Source: Candidatus Zixiibacteriota bacterium
GTDB taxonomy: Bacteria > Zixibacteria > MSB-5A5 > GN15 > JACZUZ01
Assembly (NCBI GenBank): GCA_024280835.1
Contig: JAJRPJ010000017.1
Span: 1-64,000 of the forward strand
Length of the DNA stretch: 64,000 nt
Reading direction: 5' to 3'
Shown here: positions 1 to 7,790 of the stretch, piece after piece
How positions within the stretch are numbered: the first letter of the stretch is position 1
How the letters are laid out: the number at the start of each line of letters is the position of its first letter
Notes under the pieces: generated by a model
Told to the model about the DNA's origin: nothing
The model's database searches: none
What the model saw: only the letters and a program-made list of their open reading frames with translations
Made by a program: the position numbers and the translations under genes

Positions 1-2717
1 GCGCCTAGGGCTAGGACGAAGCCGTTGGAATCGGGACGGATGCTGTAGGCTCGGCCAGTGGCGGTTAGGCGTTTGTCGATTGATTGTCCGCGGAGTTTTC
101 TTCCGCTGGTGGGAATTGTCTTTGAGAAATTGATTGGGCGTGTGTGTTGGGGGGCATCGAGAATGAGATAGTCAATAATTTGTTCTGAGATGCGGCTGAG
201 TCGGCCATCGGGATAGCGTCTGTAGCGAAGTCCTTCGATTTGTTCGTCGGTTAGTGGAATGGGGACGTCCCAGAAGTCGCGCATCTGTTTGAGATACCAA
301 TCGGTATTGCCGAGAGAGAGATTGAAGATAGCGATATCGCGTCGGTAGCCATAGGCGGCCTGTAGCGCCCAGAGTGGGAAAGTGTCATTGTCGCCTCCAG
401 TGACTAGGATGGCGTTTTTCTCAGTTGAGTCTAGGAGATTTGTGGCGTAGTCATAGGGGATGTAATTGCCAGTGCGGTCTTCTATTTCATAATTGAAGGC
501 CACAGCTAGCGCTGGGAGTGTTAGTGATAGCGCGGCTAGCGCTGGCAATAGGTATGTCAGACGCTTATTGGCGGTTTGCAAGAAGTCTTGGGCGAGCCTT
601 AGTAGGGCTATTATGCCGAGTCCGATTACTAAACCGAAGATCATGAAGCCAGGTGTGAAGAAATAGTCTCGGTCACGGACTTCGAGATAGTCTGCCCCCC
701 CTATCATTCTTGAGCCATCGGCGAAGTTCATATAGAGGATTAGCCCGACTGTTCCTGCAAGTAGAGAAATAAAGATGACACCACCGAGGGCTTTGTTGCG
801 GCGGAACAATTCCCAAAGTCCAAAAACTCCGATGACGAATAGCGCCGGGAATCTCCATCCGCCAGTAGTGTTCACAAGGCCATCAGGGGCGCCGTATTGT
901 TGGCGGAAGAACTCCCAGAACCCCATGCGGCGATGAATACCAAATTGGCTCATCCATTCTGCTCGGCGAGTGAACATGCGCTTGGTCATTGAGGTACTGC
1001 CGTATTGTTTGCGTTCGATGTAGCCGACGAAGGCGGCGACTGAGCGTGAGGGATTATTTTGGTCAATCATTGGTGATTGCGAGGAGCGCACGGGTATGAT
1101 GAGATTGTTTGAATAGCCGACTAGCGCGAGGATGATGATTACTACAGCGGTGTTCCATTGTGCGGAGAGGCTGAGCTTACTTGATTTTGCGAGGGTTAAC
1201 CAAAGTATGCAGAGAGTGGCTATGACTGCGAGGAATGCGCTGGCTTCTAGCGGGGCTGATTCGAGAATGCTTGTTTGTCGGAGGAAAATGACGGCGGCTG
1301 CGAATAATGCGCCTATGCCGATTTTGCTTGTGAGAGTTAAAGGATTATTGGACTCACGTTGGCGGATGAATTCTAGGGCGGTAATGATTGGGATAACCAT
1401 TAGTGTGCCATGGACGAATTCCCAGAAACCGAGGATCATGCCTGAGGCGGCTAAGGCCGCTAGCGCAAGTAGCCAATTGACACGAGTGCGGATGACAAAT
1501 AGAAGACCTGCGCCTAGAAGTGCGGTGATGATTAGAAAGGCTGTGTAACCGCGAACGTATTCTGTCATGCAGGCTAGGAAGAATGCGCAGAGCAAATAGA
1601 GGAATGAGGTAAGGTAGCCGTCTGCGGTTTGGTTTTTGAAGCCCTGCCCCGCTTGATAATTGCGGAATAGTTTTGTGGCGAGAAATAGCGCCCAAGCTAG
1701 GGCTCCAGCTATGCCTAGCCAGCCGATGGGTAGTGACGCTAGAGAGTTTATGGTCTCGGGTAGTTCGGCGCCAGCGCCGTTTGTGTTGTTGATATTGCGC
1801 CAGATATCGAAAATGATTGAATAGGAGCTGAGGGCCAAGAGCGCGGCGGTTATCATTAGAGCTCTCGGAGTTTTGGTCAACGAGAACATGTGGAACATGA
1901 GGCCAATTAGGGTTAGCGCTAGTGGTAGAGCTAATGGAATTTCGTTGGGTCTTGATGAGAGCGCGAAGATGAGGTAGAGTTCGACCAAGGCGAAGATTGT
2001 CAGCATGAGCCAGTCGCTTTGGCGGGCTTCTTTGAGGGCGAAAACTGGGATTATGATTATGGCAGCTAGCGCGACTGTCATGTGAACGCCGATTCCTAGG
2101 ACCATTAGGTAGAGCGCGAGTAAGGCATAGCGAGTGCGGACGCTTGAAGTTGGGGCTTGATAGGCGGCGATTGACAGCCAGATGATTGCGAAGTAAATGG
2201 CCATGGCGAAGCCGTAGACTTCGGCTTCGACAGCGCTGGCCCATGTGGTCAGGCCGAAGGCTAGGAGTAAGGCGCCTGTTAGTGAGCCGAAGTTTATGGT
2301 TAGGTTTTCGGCAAGGTTTTTGGCTCCTCCCCAGAGGGCATCAGCTAGACGACGGACAATTAGGTAGCCGATTGAAGTTGAGAGGGCGAATGAGATTGCG
2401 GAAATCAAATTGATGCGCCATCCGACATCATCGCCGATTGGCAATGTGGCAAAAAGTCTTCCAAGGACGATGAAAAGAGGCGAACCTGGTGGATGGGCGA
2501 TTCCTAGGGTGGTTGAGCAAGCGACAAACTCTCCGCAGTCCCAGAAGGAAAACGTTGGGGCTAGGGTTTTGAGATAGACAATCAGAGCGATAACAAAAGC
2601 GGCCAAGGCGAAGAAGCGATTTAACCAGTCAGGCGCTGTTTGATAGGCAGTATGACTGGCTGATGTTTGGTTTTCGAGATTCACTGGACTGGAGCTACTG
2701 GGTATCATCATGGACAT
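1..2717 (-). CDS. DUF2723 family multi-pass membrane protein (GT117-type), C-terminus outside window
   Basis: The minus strand is open without a stop from an ATG at 2717 to the window edge (about 905 residues). After a hydrophilic start the protein reads FWDCGEFVACSTTLGIAHPP, the hallmark N-terminal region of DUF2723 proteins, which resemble PMT/GT-C glycosyltransferases and are classed as GT117. Roughly a dozen hydrophobic segments follow, then a soluble stretch with LVTGGDNDTFPLWALQ and RRDIAIFNLSLGNTDWY, also typical of the family. The acidic pair near the first helix (DCGE) would be the presumed catalytic region of a lipid-linked sugar transferase. The activity in bacteria is poorly defined; a role in glycosylating envelope proteins is inference. 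It lies 175 bases downstream of nusB on the same strand and may be a separate transcript. Several open frames on the other strand here are shadows of this gene. Confidence 0.88.
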   Translation of the reverse strand, partial: MSMMIPSSSSPVNLENQTSASHTAYQTAPDWLNRFFALAAFVIALIVYLKTLAPTFSFWDCGEFVACSTTLGIAHPPGSPLFIVLGRLFATLPIGDDVGWRINLISAISFALSTSIGYLIVRRLADALWGGAKNLAENLTINFGSLTGALLLAFGLTTWASAVEAEVYGFAMAIYFAIIWLSIAAYQAPTSSVRTRYALLALYLMVLGIGVHMTVALAAIIIIPVFALKEARQSDWLMLTIFALVELYLIFALSSRPNEIPLALPLALTLIGLMFHMFSLTKTPRALMITAALLALSSYSIIFDIWRNINNTNGAGAELPETINSLASLPIGWLGIAGALAWALFLATKLFRNYQAGQGFKNQTADGYLTSFLYLLCAFFLACMTEYVRGYTAFLIITALLGAGLLFVIRTRVNWLLALAALAASGMILGFWEFVHGTLMVIPIITALEFIRQRESNNPLTLTSKIGIGALFAAAVIFLRQTSILESAPLEASAFLAVIATLCILWLTLAKSSKLSLSAQWNTAVVIIILALVGYSNNLIIPVRSSQSPMIDQNNPSRSVAAFVGYIERKQYGSTSMTKRMFTRRAEWMSQFGIHRRMGFWEFFRQQYGAPDGLVNTTGGWRFPALFVIGVFGLWELFRRNKALGGVIFISLLAGTVGLILYMNFADGSRMIGGADYLEVRDRDYFFTPGFMIFGLVIGLGIIALLRLAQDFLQTANKRLTYLLPALAALSLTLPALAVAFNYEIEDRTGNYIPYDYATNLLDSTEKNAILVTGGDNDTFPLWALQAAYGYRRDIAIFNLSLGNTDWYLKQMRDFWDVPIPLTDEQIEGLRYRRYPDGRLSRISEQIIDYLILDAPQHTRPINFSKTIPTSGRKLRGQSIDKRLTATGRAYSIRPDSNGFVLALG

Positions 2718-2855
2718 TCTTCTATTAGCTAGGGCCGAGTTTCAGCTACTGGGAAACCCCATAAGATTAGGAACCAGTATTGAGAGGCGAATATAGATGT
2801 TTTGGGCTGAAACTCAAAGTCAGGGCTTTGAGGCTCTAGAGACCAGTTGCTCGGG

Positions 2856-2896
2856 ATAGATTCTTAGTAGTTTGTTGGGATTATCTGAGAATCTAT
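2856..2896 (-). terminator. inverted repeat at the nusB stop codon, possible terminator of the rib operon
   Basis: ATAGATTCT (2856-2864) and AGAATCTAT (2888-2896) are perfect reverse complements around the nusB stop codon. The stem is AT-rich and no long T tract follows on the minus strand, so intrinsic termination is uncertain. Confidence 0.3.
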
Positions 2897-3297
2897 TTTA
2901 TGGTTTTGGCGAATGTATCGAGAATACCGTTGATGAATCGTGGGCTTTCTTTGCCACCATAGCGTTTGGCTAGCTCTACGGCTTCGTTGATTGAGACATT
3001 GACTGGGATATCTGGGAAGTGCGCGAGTTCGGTCATTGAGAGTCTGAGGATATTTTTGTCGACAGTGGCGATTCTCTCGAAGGTCCAGTTTTTGGCGAGT
3101 GCGGTTATTTGAGTGTCGGCTTCTGATGAATTGGAGATGATTTTTTCATAGAGGGTTCTGACGAATTTTTGGGTGTCGTCGTCGAATTTACTACGCTCCA
3201 TTAGAGAGTTGAAGGCCACCTCTGGCTTTTGCTCACCTACTTCATGGGCATAGAGGGCTTTTAGAATTAACTCTCTGGCTTTTCTGCGTGAACTCAT
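2893..3297 (-). CDS. nusB: transcription antitermination factor NusB
   Basis: A 134-residue protein starting SSRRKARELILKALYAHEVG, the conserved opening of NusB, and ending with the conserved VNEAVELAK / FINGILD-type region (here SINEAVELAKRYGG and FINGILDTFAK). NusB with NusE (S10) binds boxA RNA and forms the rRNA antitermination complex in the cytoplasm. An open frame continues upstream to 3441, but that part overlaps ribH in another frame and has no family similarity; I chose the ATG at 3297, five bases after the ribH stop. nusB following ribH is a common bacterial arrangement, so the gene is probably the last member of the riboswitch-controlled rib operon. Confidence 0.95.
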   Translation of the reverse strand: MSSRRKARELILKALYAHEVGEQKPEVAFNSLMERSKFDDDTQKFVRTLYEKIISNSSEADTQITALAKNWTFERIATVDKNILRLSMTELAHFPDIPVNVSINEAVELAKRYGGKESPRFINGILDTFAKTIK

Positions 3298-3301
3298 CTT
3301 A

Positions 3302-3841
3302 TTAGACGCTCTGCTCTTGGCAAAGTCCCCTCGTGACAGACATCTCTTGGGCGAGTAGGGCCATCTCGACTGCTGTACGAACGCTGCTACGGCCTTTGTG
3401 TCCGTGGACCCCTGTGCTGTTTTCTTCTCCTGAGCGCTCATTGGCTTGCTCGATATTTTCCGTGGTTAAGACACCGAAAATAATTGGCTTCCCTGTTTTC
3501 AATGATAATGATTCCAATCCATTCGCGCAGGATTGGCAAATGTATTCGTAGTGTGAGGTTTCTCCGCGAATCACACACCCTAGGCATATTATCGCGTCAT
3601 ATGTGTCATTAAGCAAGAGAATATTCGCAGCTTGTGGTAATTCAAAGGCGCCTGGGACTTCGACGATGGTTATTTTTGATTTTTCGGCTCCGAGTGAGTT
3701 GAGTTCGTCGAGCGCTCCTTCTAGCAGTCGGGCTGTGACTGCGCTATTAAAGCGACTGACGGTTATCCCTAGACGCAGTCCTTGGGCGTTTAGCTGGGGT
3801 TGTTTTAAGTCTGTGCCTGTATTTGAGTAGTCTATTGCCAT
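3302..3841 (-). CDS. ribH: 6,7-dimethyl-8-ribityllumazine synthase (RibH)
   Basis: 179 residues. The protein condenses 5-amino-6-ribitylamino-uracil with 3,4-dihydroxy-2-butanone 4-phosphate to lumazine, the penultimate step of riboflavin synthesis. Visible family signatures are ITVSRFNSAVTARLLEGA near the N-terminus, VPGAFELP, LGCVIRGETSHYEYIC and the catalytic-loop region FGVLTTENIEQANERSG. About 20 extra residues precede the core compared with short homologues, and the C-terminal tail (TRGLCQEQSV) is atypical. It sits 56 bases after ribBA and directly before nusB. Confidence 0.97.
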   Translation of the reverse strand: MAIDYSNTGTDLKQPQLNAQGLRLGITVSRFNSAVTARLLEGALDELNSLGAEKSKITIVEVPGAFELPQAANILLLNDTYDAIICLGCVIRGETSHYEYICQSCANGLESLSLKTGKPIIFGVLTTENIEQANERSGEENSTGVHGHKGRSSVRTAVEMALLAQEMSVTRGLCQEQSV

Positions 3842-3897
3842 TTGAGGATATTCCGTCTAAAGATGTTCCGTTTGTCGAATTAGTTGATTGGCTACTG

Positions 3898-5217
3898 TTA
3901 TTGAATCTTTTGAGTTGGGAGTTTGTCCATTTCGGAGATGAGATGACCGAGTTTCTCTCGCTTGGTTTGCATGTAGAACTCATTGAATTGGTTTGGGGCT
4001 GTGAAAGCTGAATCGCGGTGGATGACTTTTATGCCGCCTGAGACTAGTCCTTGGATTTTGCGAGGGTTGTTTGTCATTAGGGTTACTGAACTGACATTTA
4101 GTTTTTGTAGAATTGCGGCGCAGGTCGAGTATTCGCGCAGGTCTGGTTCAAAGCCTAATTGTAGGTTGGCTTCGACTGTGTCGGCGCCTTTGTCTTGGAG
4201 GGCATAGGCTTTGATTTTGTTGGCTAAGCCGATGCCTCTTCCCTCTTGGCGCATGTAGATGACTATGCCGCGTCCTTCTTTTTCGATTCGTTCGAGGGCG
4301 AGAGAGAGTTGGGGGCCGCAGTCACAGCGCTGGGAGCCGAAGGTGTCGCCTGTTAGACATTCTGAGTGGATACGAGTGAAGATATTTTCTCCGCCTTGTA
4401 TGTCACCTTTGATGATGGCGACGTGGTCTTTGCCGTCAGCGAGTGAGCGGAAGAGATGCAGTTTGAAGTCGCCGAATTTTGAAGGGAAGTTTACGACTGC
4501 GACTTCTTTGATCAGAGCTGGGTCTGGAATTGATTCTATGTTTGTTATGACAGTTGCTTTTGTGCCGTTGGTTTTGGCTTTTAGTTCATTGCGCTCTGTT
4601 TGGTATTTAACCAAGGCCTCAATGGTGATTATTTTGAGTCCCCACTCTTTGGCTTTCTCTAGCAGCTCTGGTGTGCGGGCCATTGTGCCATCGTCTGAAA
4701 GTATTTCACACAGGGCGCCGACTGGGGCTACGCCTGCGAGTTGACAAAGTTCGACTGCCGCTTCTGTGTGACCTGGTCGGGCTAGGATTCCGCCAGCTTC
4801 GCATTTCAGGGGGAAAATGTGTCCTGGTCGGCCGAACTCTTCTGGTTGGGTGTCTATTCGCGCGAGGGCATTGAGAGTTTGCGCGCGGTCGGCTGTTGAA
4901 ATGCCTGTGGTTGCGCCAGCTAAGAGATCGACTGAGACGGTGAATCTTGTGTTTAGTCTAGCGGTGTTATCTGCGACCATTTGATTTAGCGCTAGACGCT
5001 CCAGCCATTCTTGGGTCATTGGCGCGCAAAGCAAGCCACGCGCGTTGCGAGTGATGAAGTTGACATCGGCGGGTGTAACAGAACGGGCGGCCATGATGAT
5101 GTCGCCTTCGTTCTCGCGGTCTTCGGAGTCGAGAACGATTATCATCTTGCCGTCGCGAACGTCGCTGACGGCTTCTTCAATTGTATTGAATTTTGTATCA
5201 GTTTTAGGATTGTTCAT
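3898..5217 (-). CDS. ribBA: bifunctional 3,4-dihydroxy-2-butanone 4-phosphate synthase / GTP cyclohydrolase II
   Basis: 439 residues with two domains. Residues about 10-205 are RibB: DSEDRENEGD at 30-39 holds the acidic metal-binding loop, followed by FITRNARGLLCAPM and RPGHTEAAVEL. Residues about 210-415 are RibA: SECLTGDTFGSQRCDCG supplies the zinc-binding cysteines and RQEGRGIGL is the GTP-binding region. The enzyme feeds both branches of riboflavin synthesis. The frame extends to 5241, but AAGGAG lies inside that extension 9 bases before the ATG at 5217, so 5217 is the supported start. It follows ribE after a 153-base gap that holds a possible small ORF. Confidence 0.97.
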   Translation of the reverse strand: MNNPKTDTKFNTIEEAVSDVRDGKMIIVLDSEDRENEGDIIMAARSVTPADVNFITRNARGLLCAPMTQEWLERLALNQMVADNTARLNTRFTVSVDLLAGATTGISTADRAQTLNALARIDTQPEEFGRPGHIFPLKCEAGGILARPGHTEAAVELCQLAGVAPVGALCEILSDDGTMARTPELLEKAKEWGLKIITIEALVKYQTERNELKAKTNGTKATVITNIESIPDPALIKEVAVVNFPSKFGDFKLHLFRSLADGKDHVAIIKGDIQGGENIFTRIHSECLTGDTFGSQRCDCGPQLSLALERIEKEGRGIVIYMRQEGRGIGLANKIKAYALQDKGADTVEANLQLGFEPDLREYSTCAAILQKLNVSSVTLMTNNPRKIQGLVSGGIKVIHRDSAFTAPNQFNEFYMQTKREKLGHLISEMDKLPTQKIQ

Positions 5218-5312
5218 ATTGTGTTTCTCCTTCGGCGACAAGAGGTGTTGTTGTTCTTGTTTGCTTCTGGTGGTTTTTGGGTAGCGCCCTTTTTGCCAGC
5301 TTTATTTGGCAT
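5214..5312 (-). CDS. candidate 32-residue basic peptide ORF ending in the ribBA start codon
   Basis: In the ribE-ribBA gap a short ATG frame encodes MPNKAGKKGATQKPP followed by an Asn-rich and then Arg-rich tail. Its TGA overlaps the ribBA ATG as ATGA, and the ribBA ribosome-binding site lies within it. No convincing ribosome-binding site precedes its own ATG. It may be chance, or a leader that couples translation into ribBA. No family is recognised. Confidence 0.22.
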   Translation of the reverse strand: MPNKAGKKGATQKPPEANKNNNTSCRRRRNTI

Positions 5313-5370
5313 ACAATTCATCTATTATTCTGAAACTATACTTATTACACTATCATGTTTTAGTACAACA

Positions 5371-6084
5371 TTATTCAGCGAAACTAATTATTGATTCGAT
5401 TTCGTTGTGTTTTGCTGGGTTTATGTTTTCTCCACTGGCGCGTAATTCTGCGTTGCGGAGGGCGAATTTTGCGAACATATCAAATTCTAGGTTGACGTTC
5501 TCCCCGACTGACAGAGCGGCGAAGTTTGTTTGCTCATTGGTGTGGGGGATTATATTGATGGTGAAACTTTTGGTTGTTGTTGAATCAGTATCTGCTGTTT
5601 CATCGATTAGAGTGTTGATGGTTAAGCTGACACCATCGATAGTGACGCTGCCTTTGGGTATCACAAGCGCGCTATGAGTGGCGGGATAGGACACTCTTAT
5701 GAGAGTCGAGCCTGCGTTGGGTTTGGCTTCGGTGATTTGGCCGAGGCAATCGATGTGACCGCTGACGACATGCCCGCCGAAGCGGTCGCCGAGCTTTAGG
5801 GCGCGTTCTAGATTTACTGTGGCGCTTGTTTTTATTTTTCTGAGGGTTGTTAGTGAGAGCGTTTCCTCAGAGACGAAGAATAACAAATTCTTTGGAGCGG
5901 TATTGCTATCCGAGCCTTGCTTAGCAAGGACTGTCAAGCAGCAACCGTTGACGGCGATTGATTCCCCATCGACTGGTGGATCTGAGTCTGGGAAAGGATT
6001 TGACATCTTTAGTGTCGCGCCGCCTTCTGGTAGCGCTTCGACAGCGTTTATTTTTGCTCTATGAGTAATCAGGCCAGTGAACAT
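5371..6084 (-). CDS. ribE: riboflavin synthase, alpha subunit type
   Basis: 237 residues beginning MFTGLITHRAKI, the near-invariant N-terminus of riboflavin synthase, which dismutates two lumazines into riboflavin and the pyrimidine precursor. Two homologous lumazine-binding halves are visible: the first with SIAVNGCCLTV and the second with GSVTIDGVSLTI and HVVSGHIDCLG. An upstream in-frame ATG at 6105 is possible, but the MFTG start at 6084 matches the family and is preceded by a purine-rich AGAGAAGAGGG. The start lies four bases after the ribD stop, consistent with translational coupling. Confidence 0.96.
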   Translation of the reverse strand: MFTGLITHRAKINAVEALPEGGATLKMSNPFPDSDPPVDGESIAVNGCCLTVLAKQGSDSNTAPKNLLFFVSEETLSLTTLRKIKTSATVNLERALKLGDRFGGHVVSGHIDCLGQITEAKPNAGSTLIRVSYPATHSALVIPKGSVTIDGVSLTINTLIDETADTDSTTTKSFTINIIPHTNEQTNFAALSVGENVNLEFDMFAKFALRNAELRASGENINPAKHNEIESIISFAE

Positions 6085-6088
6085 TAGT

Positions 6089-7249
6089 TTACCCTCTTCT
6101 CTCATTTATTGTTCGTGTTTGGGGATAGCCGCTGAACATCATGTCGGAGCCGATGGCAGAGAATGAACTTCTGTCGTAGGAAATTGCGTCAGTGATTTTT
6201 TGAGAATGCAAATCTCCGACGGCTTCAATGCCGGCTCCGAGAGTTAGAGGCGCAATGATGACGATGTGTTTGTCGACGAGGCCGAGTTTTAGGAAGTCTG
6301 TTGCTAGACGACCGCCACCTTCGACCAGTATCGAATTTATGCCGAAGTCCCAAGCCTTGGCGAGGAAGTCTTCAAGGTTTAGATGTTCTCCCTGTGATTT
6401 ACTCTGCCGCTCTACTTGCCACCATGTGAGTCCATTGGTTTGGCTGAACGATTTGGGTAAACGTGACTTGCAAGTTACCAGAATTGTTTTGCGGTCTTGG
6501 TTGTCGGTAAAGAGTTTTAGTTTTGGAGAAAGATTGGCATTGGTTGAAAGGACAATGCGATAGGGATTGGCGCCTTTGACGTGGCGAACAGTTAGGGCAG
6601 GATTATCTAGCTCGACAGCGCGCGCGCCGAGTACGACTGCGTCGACTTCGGCGCGGAGCCTGTGGGCAAGTTCTAGTGAGCTTGTTCCTGAAATCCATTG
6701 GGAGTATCCATTGGCGCAGGCGATACGTCCATCTAGCGTTTGGGCTGACTTGAGAATGACGAATGGGCGCTTTCGGCGAAAGCGATTGATGTAGATTTCG
6801 TTTAGCGCTTCAGCTTCTTCTCGGAGTAGTCCGCTTTTGACTGACAGACCTGCGCGGCGTAAGGTTTTTGCTCCTTGGCCATTGACTAAAGGATTTGGAT
6901 CTTTGGCGGCAAAGATTGTTTCTTTGAGACCAGCTTCGATGATGGCTGTTGTGCAGGGGCCTGTACGGCCAGTGTGACAACAGGGCTCAAGAGTGACGTA
7001 CAAAGTGGCGCCCCGAGCTTTTGGGCCTGCTTGTTTTAGGGCGGCTATTTCGGCGTGGCGGCTGCCAGCTTTCTTGTGATAGCCCTCCCCGACTATTATG
7101 CCTTTGCGGACAACTACTGCGCCGACATTTGGATTGGGGGCAGTTAGACCGCGCCCACGTTCGGCGAGTTCTAGCGCTCTGCGCATGAACTGGGTGTGGT
7201 CTGTTTTGGCAGTATTTTTTTTGGCTATAGCCATACTAAATTTGCTCAC
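6089..7249 (-). CDS. ribD: bifunctional diaminohydroxyphosphoribosylaminopyrimidine deaminase / 5-amino-6-(5-phosphoribosylamino)uracil reductase
   Basis: 386 residues. The N-terminal deaminase domain carries the zinc motif HAEIAAL and PCCHTGRTGPC (the usual second motif is GRTPPC, so one Pro is Gly here). The C-terminal reductase domain starts near ILKSAQTLDGRIA and includes ISGTSS, DAVVLGARAVELDNPALTVR and NSILVEGGGRLATDFL. The enzyme performs steps two and three of riboflavin synthesis from the GTP branch. The first codon of the frame is GTG at 7249; an ATG at 7234 is an alternative. It is the first gene behind the FMN riboswitch and its long leader. Confidence 0.96.
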   Translation of the reverse strand: MSKFSMAIAKKNTAKTDHTQFMRRALELAERGRGLTAPNPNVGAVVVRKGIIVGEGYHKKAGSRHAEIAALKQAGPKARGATLYVTLEPCCHTGRTGPCTTAIIEAGLKETIFAAKDPNPLVNGQGAKTLRRAGLSVKSGLLREEAEALNEIYINRFRRKRPFVILKSAQTLDGRIACANGYSQWISGTSSLELAHRLRAEVDAVVLGARAVELDNPALTVRHVKGANPYRIVLSTNANLSPKLKLFTDNQDRKTILVTCKSRLPKSFSQTNGLTWWQVERQSKSQGEHLNLEDFLAKAWDFGINSILVEGGGRLATDFLKLGLVDKHIVIIAPLTLGAGIEAVGDLHSQKITDAISYDRSSFSAIGSDMMFSGYPQTRTINERRG

Positions 7250-7594
7250 GCTTCTTTGTTCGGTTCTTTCGGTTTAAAGGCAATAGGCTCGAAGCAATAG
7301 AACTGTGATTGACTATTGCGGAGCCGAAAAGAGCCGAACTTCATATTTGTATTTTCGGGGTGTTAGTGGAGAAGAAAGGCGAGAGTTCACAATTGCCGCT
7401 TAGAACAAAGCGCTGCGTTGTGAATCGCTCTGACGATGTGGCTAACGCTGTGTAAGACAATCGCCAGCGTTGAACAGGGTTTCTAAGTTACTGCCTATGG
7501 CAATGACTTCGATACCTGAGACTTAGGTATTGTCTTAACAAGCGGCAGTATTAGAAGACTGTACTAATCTCCAAATACTGAGCCACATCGTTTT
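7250..7594 (-). promoter_or_regulatory. long structured leader between the FMN riboswitch and ribD
   Basis: 345 untranslated bases separate the aptamer from ribD. I see several inverted repeats: CGATGTGGCT (7434-7443) with 7581-7590, AACGCTG (7444-7450) with 7465-7471, AAGACAAT (7454-7461) with 7529-7536, TACTGCC (7489-7495) with 7544-7550, and ATACCT (7512-7517) with 7525-7530. The AAGACAAT pairing crosses both the AACGCTG and the TACTGCC pairings, so these cannot all form in one nested fold. No convincing ORF was found. This may be the expression platform or a separate element. Confidence 0.55.
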
Positions 7595-7718
7595 GATTCT
7601 TCTCCCATCCGGACTGTAACCGTCGGCGCTGGAATTACACCAGCTCAATCCATGTGTTTTTCATGGACTCGCGGACTTTCACCGCCGGTTGAGGTATTTC
7701 ACCTCACCCCGAAGAATC
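7595..7718 (-). ncRNA. FMN riboswitch (RFN element)
   Basis: On the minus strand the segment begins with an 8-bp P1 (GATTCTTC against GAAGAATC) and contains the RFN conserved pieces GGTGAAATACC-like, CCGGCGGTGAAAGTCCGCGA, the GGTGTAATTCCAGCGCCGAC block and CAGTCCGGATGGGAGAAG. These are the core of the FMN aptamer. FMN binding should reduce expression of the downstream ribD-ribE-ribBA-ribH-nusB operon by early termination or start-site masking. No T-run hairpin follows at once; the next 345 bases are the likely platform. Confidence 0.97.
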
Positions 7719-7790
7719 TGAGGGTAAATTAGTAACTACTGTCTGGATGTCAAGTACGAAATTGGAATAGATGAGAGCGGAATTGAGGGC

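Noticed and set aside
1132-1548. A 138-codon plus-strand frame
   Set aside because: Opposite strand of the DUF2723 gene, low complexity of Met, Ala and Arg, no ribosome-binding site.
1354-2244. A 296-codon minus-strand frame inside the DUF2723 gene
   Set aside because: It is rich in Arg, His, Ser and Pro and out of frame with the clear family protein read from 2717; a shadow.
3298-3441. N-terminal extension of NusB
   Set aside because: These codons overlap ribH in another frame and do not resemble NusB; the ATG at 3297 fits the family.
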